64,000 bases of DNA from NCBI RefSeq assembly GCF_021018805.1, contig NW_026960607.1, positions 4,404,501 to 4,468,500 on the forward strand. The letters run 5' to 3'. Position numbers and translations under genes: made by a program. Below the pieces are notes generated by a model, which did not search any database, was not told the DNA's origin, and saw nothing but the letters and a program-made list of their open reading frames with translations. This document shows positions 1 to 12,564 of the stretch, piece after piece. The first letter of the stretch is position 1. Each line of letters begins with the position of its first letter. The DNA comes from Prinia subflava (Eukaryota > Chordata > Aves > Passeriformes > Cisticolidae).

Positions 1-3000
1 TTCCTTGAAGAAAACAAAGGACAAATCAAGAAAATCTTTCAAAGATACTCAGTGTAGATTAAATTCATCATTAGAGTGAAAAGGATAATTTTTCAATATG
101 ATCATAGTGGATTTTCTAAGGAATTTGTTGACAAATCAAGTTTGAAATTTAGCAGCACAAGGCTTCTAACTTATTTAGACTCTTCAGAAAATCCAAAGCC
201 TAATCCCAGTTTAAATGACAAAATAAGTAGCACCCAGAGTAGAGGATCTTTAGGTTCAGAATTTAGAAATATTCTTAGGGAAAAGCTAATTTTATTGTTT
301 TAGACATATTTTTGTTCTTTTTTTTTTTTAGTTTTCAAATAGCATTTTCTCTAATGGGCCTATTAAACTGACATGGTATAGTTGAGTAGTCATATTGTCC
401 AAAGCCTTCATTGATTTTCCCAAATGCTTTACATTTTTCCATTTTTTCAGTGTTTTATACTGGTTTTTTTCCTTGTTATTTATAAATATCTACTTCAAAG
501 TGTGTGTTGGATTTCCCTATGCAGTTTCAAATAGCTTTCCACTGGTATATTCAACAGTTTTAAAATGTCACCAATGCATGTGCCTAGTTACTAAGCCCAG
601 TATTTTTCTGCATTGAAGAAACAAAATTTCCATATCTATTAACTGAAATTTGTGTCTGTTTTGATATCTGCATATAGTGTCTACTTTGAGACAGATGCTA
701 CCCTTGTGTTTTTGCCACACTTTGTACCTTAACAAGAATGAAGATTTATTCCCTGCTTGCAGGGTTAGTTTCTGGAAAATGTCTGTAAGCTTATGCTGTA
801 AATGGTCTTGAAATGTGTGGCTTTTTGTAGTTTCCCACTGATAAGAGGCTTCTCAAGGGGGACAAAACCCCCAAACTGGTTAGAATTCAAATAGAAATAG
901 CGATTTCCTGTTTTGTCATTTTCAATTTGTGTATTCACCCAGTGGCAGTATCATTTTAAGGGTGGACCTTTGCTGGGTAAGAAATGTGATGCTTGCACCA
1001 AGGCTGTGGTTCTGCTCGTTTCTTTAATGGTAGCTTTGAAATGCCAGCAGCAGATAGGGGAGAGTGGTTTCACATCTTGGAGATGTTACAGTATAATCCT
1101 AACTTTCAGAGCTGGTGTATCTGTGCAGCTCAGAGAATAGGAAATGAAGAATCTTACTTTTGTAAAGATGAGCTTTATAACACTGGGTTTTCCTCTGTGG
1201 AGTATAAATGGTGTGTGAACTGTTGCTAGTGGTTGGAAGTCACTCCTACTGAATCTCAAACTGTGGCACTATAAAAAAGTTTGTGATAATTGGTAACGTG
1301 GTACGATACATAACAGTACAAAATTAACTTTTAATTGGTATGTGATGTGAAGAAATTGGATATCTTTGTAGCATAAGGGGGGTGAATAGTAAATCTTATT
1401 TTAATCCTGAAAATGAATTTCGTAACTTGTTTTAACCAGGAGATTGACAAATCTGTCCCTTTGTTAATTTAGGCTCTTAATCATCTCTTCCGACTCTTTA
1501 AAATTGCAGTTTTTAGTGAGAAAACAAGAGAAAACTTACTTGTGTCTGAAAATATTCCTGGAAAAGATGATTTCATAAAGTGTACTGGAGAGCAATTGTA
1601 TCTTTTTTTCCTGATTGTTTTTGATTGCTATGGGCAAATGATGAAAAATCACGCTCACCAGAGGTGAAATAGCTGTGTGGAGGAGGTGGGCACTCTGAAG
1701 TGCTTAGTGGAACGTAAAAAAACTGTAACTGGTATCGGATCTTCTTAGGTTGGATTTTCTTCCAGTGCTTAAGTAGGAGTGTGATTACAGAACAAGTGCT
1801 TTTCACAGTATTCTCACATTGCACAGGAGTTAACTCCAAAAAGTACTACTTTTATGTGATATTGGTGAGAATTCAGTTTTGTTATTGAAGCCTGAAAAAA
1901 GAGATAAATGAAATAGCACATTACATTTAATCTTATCTTCCAAAGCAAAGCATGCAGGCAGAGGTAAGATAAAAGTTTGATCAAATTAATCTTGCAGTGT
2001 TTAGAAAGCTGGTAATGGGGGTAACACAAAGAAATATATAATTAAATCTGTGTAAGAGGTGCGTTAATTTGGAAGGAATATTTAAGACCCATAATCTTCA
2101 GAAATATGTAGGGAGAGTTGCAATGATAAGTCTGGGAGTTTGTTGGAGGGTGTTTTTCCTTTAGGAAATCATTTTATTGTCTTTCTTCTCCTGCATGCCT
2201 CCCTGCTGCATTACCACTGTTAGATACTAAGCTCCATGGAAAAGTAACAGACAAAATCAACTCCTGCTAGATTCTTGATTCCCTGGTCAATAAGCAACAT
2301 GCAAAAATCTGAATAGTTTTTATTTCAGTATTGCTTTTCAAAAAAAGGTCACAAGTTTGAAAGTAACCATTGGATCATCCAGAACAGAAACTCAAGGGAT
2401 TTGTTTTCTGAACCTGGGTCCACTACAATTTAAAGTGAGAAAACTGTATTGTGAAAATAAAATCAAAGTTAATACGGAAATGTCTAAGTGTAATAATTAA
2501 TTACAGAATTAGGTTAGCATCATAATGCCAAACTGTATTTCATTAGAAATTAATGTCTTTGTACTAGTTATGTGACTCTGCTTTTGGTATACTTTCACAA
2601 TTTTAAGATTAAATTACAAAGTTAATCCCATTTTTCTTTGTCTTATAGTTTAATAAGACTTTTTTATCAGGAGAAAATAAAGAGGGATGAAGAAAAGTCT
2701 TGTGCTTATTTAGAAGAACGCTGTATCACAGATTTCTAAATTATCTTTATTTAATCAAATACATTCCATGTTTGTTAAAGAAATAACTTTTTCTGATTTC
2801 ATTAGCTTCTCAGGCATCTAGAGTTTCATCCAGGGAATGTGCTTTGTTTTGAACTCTGTCAGTGACCCCTGTAAAAATGTTTAATTAACTTTTGCCAATG
2901 TCAATATAGTTCTATTGTACTCAGCAGGCTGGATGAGCTCCCTCTGGTGGCTCATCTACACTGAGATTCTCTTCTTTCCTTTATATCTGTTTACTCAAAC

Positions 3001-3234
3001 GAACAAGGCTGCTGACCCCAGGTATCAGTCAGGCATCAGTTCCTTCTGGGCTTACACTTTAATTGAAAAACATCAATAATTTCCTTACATAATGAAACAA
3101 AAGCATTTAAATTAACAGGAGGTTCAATTCATTAGCAAAATAAATAAAGAGCTACTGGGTAACAAAGTAGGCAAATACAACCAAATTTCTTCCTTCTAAG
3201 TCAAAATCACACAATAGATGGATAGTAGTAATTC
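1..3234. other. AT-rich non-coding stretch, nothing recognised
   Basis: No repeat family, RNA gene or convincing exon is visible. Open frames are short (under 90 codons), full of poly-T or poly-A runs, and lack paired splice signals. It reads as intron or intergenic sequence. Confidence 0.6.
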
Positions 3235-4712
3235 AGCAGTGTCACCCACTTACAATAGTGCTTATTCTTAAACTTAGGAAATATATGGGTATTAAACCAA
3301 AATATTTGGACCTTGACCATGAAATTGTGGAGTTTAGTATCAGCAAGGAGGAAGGAAGTAGGGTAGCAAGTAAGATTACAAACATGGGCTTCAGAAGAGC
3401 GAATTTTGGCCTCTTAAGGGATATTCTTGGAAGAACCCCATAGGAACAAGCCCTGCAGGGAAGAGGAGTCCAACAGAGTTGGCTGATATTCAAGGACTGC
3501 TTCCTCTAGGCTCAAGAATGATGCAACCCAATGAGCAAGAAATTGAGCATAGGCGACAAGAGATCTGTGTGGATGAATAACTCCTGTCATTGCTCAAGCC
3601 TAAGCAGGGAACACACAAGCAATGGAAAGAGGGTCAGGCTGCTTGAATGAATATAGAGAGGTTGTTGAAATAGATATGAGACAAGGAAGATCAAGGCCCA
3701 TCTGAAATTAAATCTGGCCAAGGATGTCAGGGAAAGCAAAAAGGGCTTCTTCAAATACATCAATAATAAAAGGAAAAGTAAGGGTAATGTGGGCCTCTTA
3801 CTAAATAGAGGGGGACCCTGGTAACAGAGGACACAGAGAAGGCTGAGTTACAGAATGCCATCTTTCCATGGGTCTTCACTGGCAAGACCAACCCTCAGGA
3901 AGCTCCTTCTTGGGAGACCAGGAAAAAGGAATGTTGTAAGAAAGATTTTTCCCTTAGTCAAGGGGAGTTGGGTTAGAAAACACCTAGTGAAGATGTGACA
4001 TCCATGAGTCCATCGGCGCTGATGGTATGCATCTGTGAGTGCTGAGAGAGCTGGACAGGACAACTGGATTGCTCTTGATCATCTTTGAAAGGTCTTGGTG
4101 ATGAGGAGAGGTGCCTGAGGACTAGAAGAAAACAAATGTCACCCCAGTCTTCCAAGAGGGCAAGAAGAAGGATCCAAGGAGCTATTGGCCAGTCAGCCCC
4201 ACCTCACACTTCGATAATGTGATGGAACAACTCATCCTAGGGGCCATCTCTATCCATATCAGAGGAAAAGGAAGTGGTCAGGAGTAGTTAGCATGGATTC
4301 ACTAGAGATAAATCAGCAAAGACAATGAAGGACCTGGAACATCTCTCTTATGAGGAAAAGCTATGGGAGCTGGGACTGTTTGTCCTCAAAAAGAGACAAC
4401 TAAGAGGGTATCAATGTCTGCCAGTATCTGAAGAGAGGGTGCCAAGAGAGTGAAGCCAGGCTCTGCTTGGTGGTGCTGAGCAGAAGGACAAGAGGCAATG
4501 GGCAGAAACTGATGCACAGAAAGCTGTCTGAACACAAGGAAGAACTTCTTTGTGAGTGACCAGAACAGGTTGCCCAGAGAAGGTGTAGTCTCCCTTACTG
4601 AAGATAGTCAGCAACTGTCTGGACACATGCTGATGACCCTGCTTGAGCAGGGAGATTGGGCCAGATGATGCACTGTGGTCCCTTCAGACCTGGCCCATTT
4701 TGTGATACTGTA
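3235..4712 (+). mobile_element. CR1 LINE copy, 5'-truncated with an internal deletion
   Basis: CR1 is the dominant avian non-LTR retrotransposon. The segment follows the CR1 ORF2 and 3'-end layout. It starts with an endonuclease/linker-like part (about 3240-3440), then a stretch ending in AAAAAGGGCTTCTTC (about 3740), then the reverse-transcriptase start with CACCCCAGTCTTCCAAGAGGGC-like sequence (about 4140). The tail reads GTGCCAAGAGAGTGAAGCCAGG, GGACAAGAGGCAATGGGCA, TTGCCCAGAGAAGG and a decayed ending near GGTCCCTTCAGACCTGGCCC. At about 4318-4325 the text jumps from the RT domain (GTCAGGAGTAGTTAGCATGG) to the 3' region (AAGGACCTGGAACATCTCTC), so several hundred bases of RT are missing. No intact frame remains. 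The copy is old and many stops break every frame. Confidence 0.9.
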
Positions 4713-5390
4713 AAGAAAATGATTCAAGAATGTGAAATCTGTGGTTTTAAAGTGGGTTAATCCTGTAGATGAAGTACAATATGAGTTAAAATGAATCTTG
4801 GTATCAGAATTCATTTAAGCTATTTCATAGCATTAAAGAGAAGCATAATCTCACTTTTTGTAGTCTTCTTAAAATTAAGAAGCCAGGGGAATTTCTGGGT
4901 AAAAGCCCTGGCAAATTTAAAATGAATTTTCCACCTCTGTAATGTTAGTTTCTACAGATACTTCTAATTCCATGCTGTTGGAATTTAATGTCATCTTTAT
5001 CATACTGGCATTGAGCCCTCCTCTCTCTGAAGCAGTGGGAGAAGTTTTGAAGCCAAACAATGTGCAAATTGGACATAAGGTTAAATATTTATTCAATATA
5101 GAAGATTTTTTATTAAGTTATTATTAGTAAAGCAGGTTACAGAATTAAATATTCAAAAATCAAAGAAATTACAGTTCAGAATATGACTATTTAGACAAAG
5201 ATAAAATTTTGCTTGGAGAAGGAGAAAGTGGCCCCAGCAGATGAGACTTGGAGGGAAATAGCAGTGTTTATAAGGTGATCAGATAGCCATGTGAAATAAA
5301 GGGAAAAATAGAGTATAATCAACGATGGACACCTGTAGGAAGTTGAGAAAAAATATCTTTAAAAAGGGGGTTTGAATGAATGTTCATTTG

Positions 5391-5417
5391 TGTAAGACAT
5401 TTAAATCATGTCTTACA
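5391..5417. repeat. Perfect 10-bp inverted repeat, 7-base loop
   Basis: The arms TGTAAGACAT (5391-5400) and ATGTCTTACA (5408-5417) are exact reverse complements around TTAAATC. The sequence would form a simple hairpin in RNA or extruded DNA. No role is known. Confidence 0.7.
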
Positions 5418-5496
5418 TTTTTTCATGTTCCTTAAACATTCTAGCAGCTGGGATTCATGAAACAAATAATGCTTAGCAAGTATGGCAAATCTCTAA

Positions 5497-5520
5497 ATTG
5501 AAAGTCTGTAGACTTTCAAT
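5497..5520. repeat. Perfect 11-bp palindrome with a 2-base centre
   Basis: The arms ATTGAAAGTCT and AGACTTTCAAT flank a central GT. With so short a centre it is more a near-perfect palindrome than a natural RNA hairpin. It lies 80 bases from the other inverted repeat. Confidence 0.7.
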
Positions 5521-5984
5521 ATTCAGACAAAAGGACCTGTTATTTTTTAATCACATATTGTTCATCTGTCTTGTTTTCTTCATTAAATAACAATTGAGAA
5601 CACAGTTTGTAGTGTAATATTGTGTATCATGTACCTGAATACTGTACCTGAATAACTACATTAAAAATAAACAGTCTTGGTCTTCCAGTATAATTAAATG
5701 TGGCTAGTAACAGAAGCAGATGGGTTAGCAAATAATTTTCTTTTATGCAGGTTTTTTAGAACCGTTTCCTACTGTGTTCAAGTTCTGAATCTCTTTGATG
5801 TTGGTGATCAGACTATGAGAAAAAAAAGGTCTCGTATTTGAGGAAATTATTGGTGTACTTTGTTCAGGACTAAGAAGGATTGGAAATAACTTAGTTGGTG
5901 CACCATGGGACTATGTTTACATTTTTGCAGCTGATGATAACTAGCATTTTCCAGTCATCCTTTCATAAAGGATTATGTTGATCT

Positions 5985-6180
5985 AGACTTATCCTTAGAT
6001 CAGTCCGTGCTCCTGGCTGCTGCCCAATTTCTTTTTCCTGTTCTACCAGTGCCGTAACTGGGTTGCTTGTAGTATTGAACTTCATCCTGTTTCTCTTGCT
6101 TTCATCTACAAGATTGTCTAAGTCTTCCAGGATTGTGCTCCTGTCCTCCTGTGCTAACTGACAGCTTTGAAAGTTGGCCA
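5985..6180 (-). pseudogene. Possible antisense LINE reverse-transcriptase remnant
   Basis: An 81-codon minus-strand frame spans 5963-6208. It contains STILEDLDNLVDE and RMKFNTT, which loosely recall the segment after the RT active site in CR1-like elements, where a helix ends in L-M-K-F-N. No catalytic motif is present and the similarity is weak. It could equally be a chance open frame or a fragment of an unknown repeat. Confidence 0.25.
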
Positions 6181-9079
6181 AGAACATGAGTCCATTCTTA
6201 CAAAGCAACGCTGGAACTCTTTGAGGTTAATGGATTTAGGTTTGCAGCATTTAACTCAAAACTAAGCAGGTAGATTCCACGGCTTGCTAAATTTTGATGC
6301 TTCAGTTATAAAGACTGTCAACCACTTTATGTTAGAGAGCTGTTTAAATACCTTTTTCATGTATGTTGTTTAGAAGTGGGAAATACTACTTTGTGTGGCA
6401 ATGTCTTTATTTACCTTTTACTCTGAAGAGGCACATGGACAACACCATTTAAATTTTGTGTGCTGGTGGAAAAGAGCAGCTAGGCAGCATGGCATGCAGA
6501 TTACTTCTACCACTACAAATGCAGGAACATAATTTTATATATTATAAATATATACTGTTATGAAATGATATTGCCTTTATGTTGCTGAAGGTCAGCAACA
6601 TTTGTGAGCAGAGGGGTGCTTGAGAGTTCATTATGAAGGTAGATGTTTCTCACACCTGAACTACATAGGTAATAGGACCTCTTAGTACTTGTGGGCATAC
6701 ACACAAGTTGGGGATTGCAAATTAGAATAAACATAGTAGGAGTCCTGTCTGCGTAGTGAGTAGCTAAGTGTCACTGTAGTATAAATAATTTCTTCAGTGG
6801 ACACTTTAACAGCATAATTTCAGTTCTTTTTTAGAGTAAATTGGTTAAATATATAGACTGCCCATTCTGCTTAAAAGTTGGTAATTTACTTTTTCTGGTA
6901 GTCTTCATAAGTTTTAGTTACATTAAAACAAAAATTCTAAATTCTAAATGAGCTGTTCAAGTTACTGACAGTTTTTATAACTTTACAAGTCTTCTCTTGT
7001 TCCCTGTTTCATGGGGATACTGTAGTGAGAGAGTAGTATGCATGGTTTAATTTAAATAAAGTAAACTTAGTGCAAACACTACACTAGAGCCATCCATGAA
7101 GGTCTTTGTGTTTGGCAGTGAAAATCAGTTGAGTTTAATTCTCTTTGCTGATAGATAATGAAGATAATTGGTTTTAATAGCTGGGGGCAACATTTTATCT
7201 GATTTATCACCATTCTGCCATTTCATATCTCACTTTGATCAGTCTAAGTTTGGGCTAGGTAAACTTTTATTTGAGGTACTAGTCATATTTTAATTCAGTC
7301 TCAGCTATTACTTTTTCATTTTTAACTTGCTATTTGACTTGTACCATTCTGTGGCCTTGGATTTTCAGGTGTTCTAGAAATGTTCTAAGATGTTCTACTT
7401 AGGAAATATATCTGCACAGAATATACAAGTAGCAAATAGATTCCTCTGTGTTCGCACTGACTTGTGTTAGTCTCTCAGTGGAGGGGACGATTACCTGTGC
7501 TTAGTAAAGCTGTTGATGAAATGATGTGTAATAACGTGCAGTATCCTGTGAATGGCAAGGTAGAAAAATATCCAAAGACATTAGTTTGAAATTTTCAGTT
7601 GATTGCTTCCTTAATACCTTGAATACATCTCTATTGCTCTAATGTACCATATTACATTATGTGGTACTTTTCAGCAGTTCAGTCAATTGCAATGCTGAAG
7701 GAGGCAAGGAAAAAAGCTGCCAAAACATCCCTGAGGATCTAGTAACATGCTGCATTCAAGCCTATACCAACTTCATGTGGCATTTAAAAAGCAACTTCTA
7801 ATATGATATCTCACAGCCATTCATTCTTATTTGTGAAGAATGCAAATTCTACTCCAGTTTTTAAAATAACTTTTAGATTTTGCTTCTGCTAAGGACTTAC
7901 TTGAACATGAGTTCTGCTGAAAACTTGCATTCCTGATGCTCTTCCATTTGAAGCCAGCCCACAGAGCAAAACAGTATATAGGACATATTCAGATAGCAGT
8001 GAACAACAGGTTTTCCCATTCCCGTCTGAAATATGCTGCTTTGGAATATTTGTGTTTGGCTAAAGATGTCTTTCATGTTTGCTGTAATTCCATGACTAAC
8101 TTTGTGCCCCTGTAGGCTTAAGGCTTGGGAGAAGATCTAAAGGATTTTTTCATTTATCTGAAAACTTAATTGGGATCTAGTGTCAGCTTCAGGATGCTGT
8201 GGAAGCCCAAGGGATTGGTTTACAACGGTCCACATTAGACTACTGCTAGTTGCACTTACAATTTAGGTGTCAGGAGCTTCTGCTAGATAAAGTGACTGTA
8301 TTCATCCCAGCTGATCATTACCTAGCACTAGTATTTGTCTGCTTCCCCAGCTGCTCTAGAGTTCAGATTTTTTGTCTTGGTATCTAAGTTGTGATTACAA
8401 GAGAAGCAATCCCCATTAGATAGTAAAGGGAGCATAGCATGTACAGTGTTTGTAACTCTTCTGTTTAATTTTTGAGGAAAGTGAAAGTCATTCCTAAATC
8501 TCAGGACTATAGACTGTACATCTATACCTTTTTGTATAGTGTGTATTTTGACAAATAATGTGCAGTCCAAACAACCAACTTGTAAGTATTTTGTCCACAA
8601 TGATTTTTTTTAAACTTCAATATTGCTTTTGGCTGCAAGATCATATAAAAGCTGCAGTACATCTTATCTAAAGATGATTTTACGTGAGTTTAAAAGACCT
8701 AGGATTACCTGTTTCTGATATTGCTATTTGTGCAAGTAAACTTATTATGTTTTCAGTTTAAGAGTCTTGTACAAATTTTTCTGTAAGTGATAGCAGAGCT
8801 ATTATATATAAGCTGCCAGTGAATTGCCAGTACACTAGTACATTGTTTCCTTGCAGTTATGTTACAAAAGAATTGTATTGCTGTCTTTCCTTCTCTTATT
8901 GGCTCATGCATCACCATGGTTGAACCATTAACCATAGCTGATCAGATTGTCTTCATAGTTCAAAGCAGTAGTCTCATGTAAATAGGTATGCTGAGAAAAT
9001 AATGTGCTCCTTATTAAATTAAACTAAAAACATAGTGTGTGTATTTAGAGTTATAATTCTAATCCCTTTTTGCTGTCAG

Positions 9080-9206
9080 ATTCTTATGGAAGTGCCTCTA
9101 GGGATGTTTTGTGCAGAGAATGTATGTGACTTGAGTGTGAGAGAGGACACCACACCCTCGGAGCCATGTGTGGAGGGAATAGATGAAAAGATTTCAAGTG
9201 TTGCAG
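9080..9206 (+). CDS. Candidate internal host exon, gene unidentified
   Basis: A 127-bp open segment is bounded by a pyrimidine-rich acceptor (TTTTTGCTGTCAG, AG at 9078-9079) and a consensus donor (GCAG|GTGAGA at 9206/9207). It is open in one frame, begins at phase 0 and ends at phase 1. The peptide starts ILMEVPLGMFCAENVCDLSV and is acidic afterwards, with three cysteines and no domain that I recognise. Codon content (a CpG in CCCTCGGAG, few AT-rich codons) differs from the AT-rich surroundings. It lies about 9 kb upstream of the coding start at 18338, on the same strand, and could belong to another gene or be a cryptic exon. Only the splice signals and open frame are seen; the exon status is inferred. 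Confidence 0.35.
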
Positions 9207-12027
9207 GTGAGAGCAGAAACACAGGGTAGTCCACAGCTAGGAAGCAGACCTACATTGTGAGACACCAGGAAATGATTCCTTTTGTCTTAGTTTCCTTCAT
9301 GGTCACCAAGATCTGTCCGGTGCTCTTCGTAAAGTAAATACCAAGGAGAATGTGTTGGGTGAATGAAGATAAAGCTGGATTCCTTGGTTTATCTGAGTTG
9401 GGATTAGTAGGGTTTCAAGCAATAAGCAAGAGGAGGGAGGGCTGGTGCTTCTCTTTTCTGTAGTTACTTGCTTCAAGAACTGTGAATTATATTAATGTAA
9501 ATCAATTACTAATGCACACTCAACACATACTGCTTTTCTCTGCCAATGTCATTTTCACCTGCTCCAGGTGATCAGTTCTCTTTTCTTATTGTTATCCTCC
9601 TGAGATTGAAACCCTATCATGCTGCTTTGCACAGCAGCTTCATATTTCACTGAGCAGCTGTCATGCTGTCCTTCAGGTGAGGCATGGCTCCGAAATTATG
9701 GCTCTTTGGGTGGTATGTTTGCCAAAATTAGCGTTCTTTAAATAGGACACCACAGCCTGTTCACCATGGAGGATGGGTGGGAGTAGATACATTTTCTAAC
9801 AAGGAGGGTTGTGTGTGTATATAAAATCACTTTGTTTACAGCTTTGGGATTCTGGGAGCTAAAAGTACATTGTAATTGAAATTAATAGTTTTGTTATTTC
9901 TTTAAGACGTGCTCTGATATTCTGAGATCATAGGTGTACTAACACCTGTGCAAAAGTTTTACATTTTATAATTCTGTCATGGTAAACTTGAAAAAGCAAA
10001 GATGGAAAACTAAATTTTAATGGAAAATTATCCCAACCACACCTCTGCCACTGACTTTTACAATGTGCATCTGGATATGCCCTGTATTTTCTAACAGCTT
10101 CCTTACCATGGAGCAGCGGTGATCTCTGTATTTCTAGGTATAGCAGCATGAGGCTTGATTGTTTTGCTGCTTGTTTTAGCACTTAGGTGGAGAAGAGCCA
10201 TGTTCAGCATATGTACAGGGAAAGAAATTGGACATTAATTTGAAGTCTCCACATGGTGAAGAAATGTAATTGGTGAAATAGTTAAGCAGAATGCAAGCAT
10301 GGACCTACCTAATGTTAAAATATACCTTGTTTGGAAATGGGGCGTTTTGTTATCCGCATATTGATGTTATAGGTTCACTGTGGGGGAAAAAAGGCAGCCA
10401 CACATCATTTTAAAAAGAACTAAGCACATCACAACCTGTAAGGTCTTTGTTCTGGCAGAATACAGACATAGGTGAGATTAAAGAGATTACTGGTTAACCC
10501 AGAAATCTCTGATTTAAATCTCAAACTCATAATTTCAAACACAGAATTATTGGCACAGTATCAAAAGGCAGGTTGACTTTTTTAAGCTTAACTGGATATG
10601 AAAGCACATTTACTGGAAGGTTACATTTTAATACCACAAACCCTCTACTTTTCTATCAATACCTTTATCAAAGAGGTGAGTAATTATCACGACAAAGCAG
10701 AGTCAGGTTTTGGAATTCTTAATCTGGTTGTGCCTCAGAGGAAGGAAAAGAGTTTTTCTCTAGCTTTAAAACATTCTATTGAACTAAAACAGAATTTCCT
10801 TTACATTATAATCAAGTTTAAGATTAACAGTTAAACTTTACCAGCCTGGTATATGACTTTTCTGGTCTTTGAATATTTCTAGAATAAATTTTTGATTTAC
10901 CAGTGTCTTACTGGAGCTGGAGCCTGTCTTATTTTCCTTTATTTATATTCAAAATTCAAGAAAATCTTCCTGTGTACATTGGAAGTTATTTGAACTTACA
11001 TTCAAACTGATTTTTGGAATATTGGAAATTAAAAATGGAATTAGCGTGTAAAATGTAACTAAAATGTGTAAAAGGAACTGTGTAATTTGCAATAGACTTA
11101 ATTTTCTTTTTGTAGATCTGTTCCATGACTATGGATATATAGAATATATGTTATAAATATAAAAATGTACACATATACATGTGTCTTGCAGCATCTCTAA
11201 ACTCCTAGCACAGTTGTTACTTTGTTAATGCATTTATAAACTCTTCTATTACATCCTGTCAGTATACCTTAGTTTAAATCAGTGATGTAAAACCTAGATG
11301 GAAACCTGAACCAGATCTCAGTTTATCTCAGGCTAGTCCCTTGTAAGCTCTATTAACTCAGACTGAGAAATAATAACTAAAGTAGTGGTGAACCAACAGT
11401 ATTTTAAATCCTCCCCACTGGCTTTGTAAGAGAATCCAGGCTGTTTACAATGCTATTATTTCTTGTCAGAATTATAGGTGCCACTCTGTACAGCTGGAAA
11501 TAAAGATGATGTATTTCAGGGCTTGGGTAATACTTTTTTCTTTAATTGACAGCATATTAAAACATTGTTGGTGCTTGGTGTGGAATGTTTTTTCACTTTC
11601 ATTCCTATATTGTTTATGCAGAATAATTTATACAGCTAAGAATTTGACTTCTGATCTAATAATTTCTTTAGGATTTTTGATCAAAATCAGTTTTGCTGGC
11701 ATTCCTAATACTTAAGAATAATAAATTTTTTAGAGAAGTATAAATGACAGGAGTTTCCTTTCTTCATATCTGTGAAATACAAAGTTGTGTTTCATGTCAG
11801 GGAAATAAAAAGAATCTGTGTAATTGTAATTGTATAACACGGCCATGGGACAGTTATAAAGATGAGTTCTAATAAACAACTGAGGAAAGCATTGAAGAAG
11901 GTTTTTTGAACAAACTTTGCTTGCAATTACCTATTATAAATCTCAAGCAATTCTGTAATAAGTGTCTTTGAATTATAACTTTAGAAGCTTGTTTTGTATT
12001 AAAGAATTTTAATCTGTAGTTTTAGAA
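9207..12027. other. AT-rich non-coding stretch
   Basis: No repeat, RNA gene or exon is recognised. Short AT tracts occur near 11,130-11,180. It separates the candidate exon from the retroviral block. Confidence 0.55.
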
Positions 12028-12543
12028 TGTAAAAAGGCTTTCTCACAGACTGGTAGAAAAACATCCTGGATACGGAAGAAAGATTTCAGCTCGCTGATTT
12101 GTGGTTCTTGAAAAGGGAAACTGGACATCACTATCGAAGATTGATAGACCTGGAAAATAGAAACTGGACCCCACATCTGGAAGCTAGACTCCACCACCTG
12201 GGATACATATCCTGGCTGTACATCCTGGAATATTGAAATTTTAAATAGACCACAATAGAATATAGAAATTGTACAGGAACCACCATAATGGCTTTACATT
12301 TCTAGGTATTGAATAATGACATTAAAAATTGGAAATAGAAACTGCTGAGAAAAGCTTATGAATATGTATGAATATAGCCAATAAAACCCCAGCAATTCCA
12401 GCAATCAGTGTGCAGTCAGAAGGGAAAATCCTTCCACTGTACCCAGCGCACTCTTTGCTCATACTTTACCATGCTAATTAATCAATTATTAAATTGAATT
12501 GCTGCTTGATATATTGGCCATGTCAAGTGTCTCATTTCTAACA
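12028..12543 (+). mobile_element. 5' LTR region of a class I endogenous retrovirus
   Basis: The right boundary is supported. The segment ends ...CTCATTTCTAACA at 12543, with the terminal CA typical of LTRs, followed by three bases and a primer-binding-site-like TGG. Internally there are repeated short motifs (CATCCTGG, GGAAATAGAAACTG-like units) as in retroviral U3 enhancers, and an AATAAA near 12380 with a CA-rich tail. The left boundary is uncertain. It could be TGTAAAAAGG near 12028 or TGAAATTTT near 12234, the latter preceded by ATAT, which would match ATAT following the proposed 3' LTR end at 17310. It is old and shows no coding content. Confidence 0.6.
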
Positions 12544-12546
12544 ATT

Positions 12547-12564
12547 TGGTGGAGAATGTGGGAA
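12547..12564 (+). other. Retroviral primer-binding-site-like sequence
   Basis: TGGTGGAGAATGTGGGAA follows the LTR end by three bases, the usual place for the 18-base tRNA primer site. I cannot assign the tRNA with confidence. Confidence 0.5.

Larger units (their letters stand above)
4713..9079. other. AT-rich non-coding stretch with two hairpins
   Basis: No gene is recognised. The stretch holds two perfect inverted repeats near 5.4-5.5 kb and a possible antisense retrotransposon remnant near 6.0 kb, both listed separately. The rest is AT-rich sequence without splice-bounded open frames. Confidence 0.55.
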
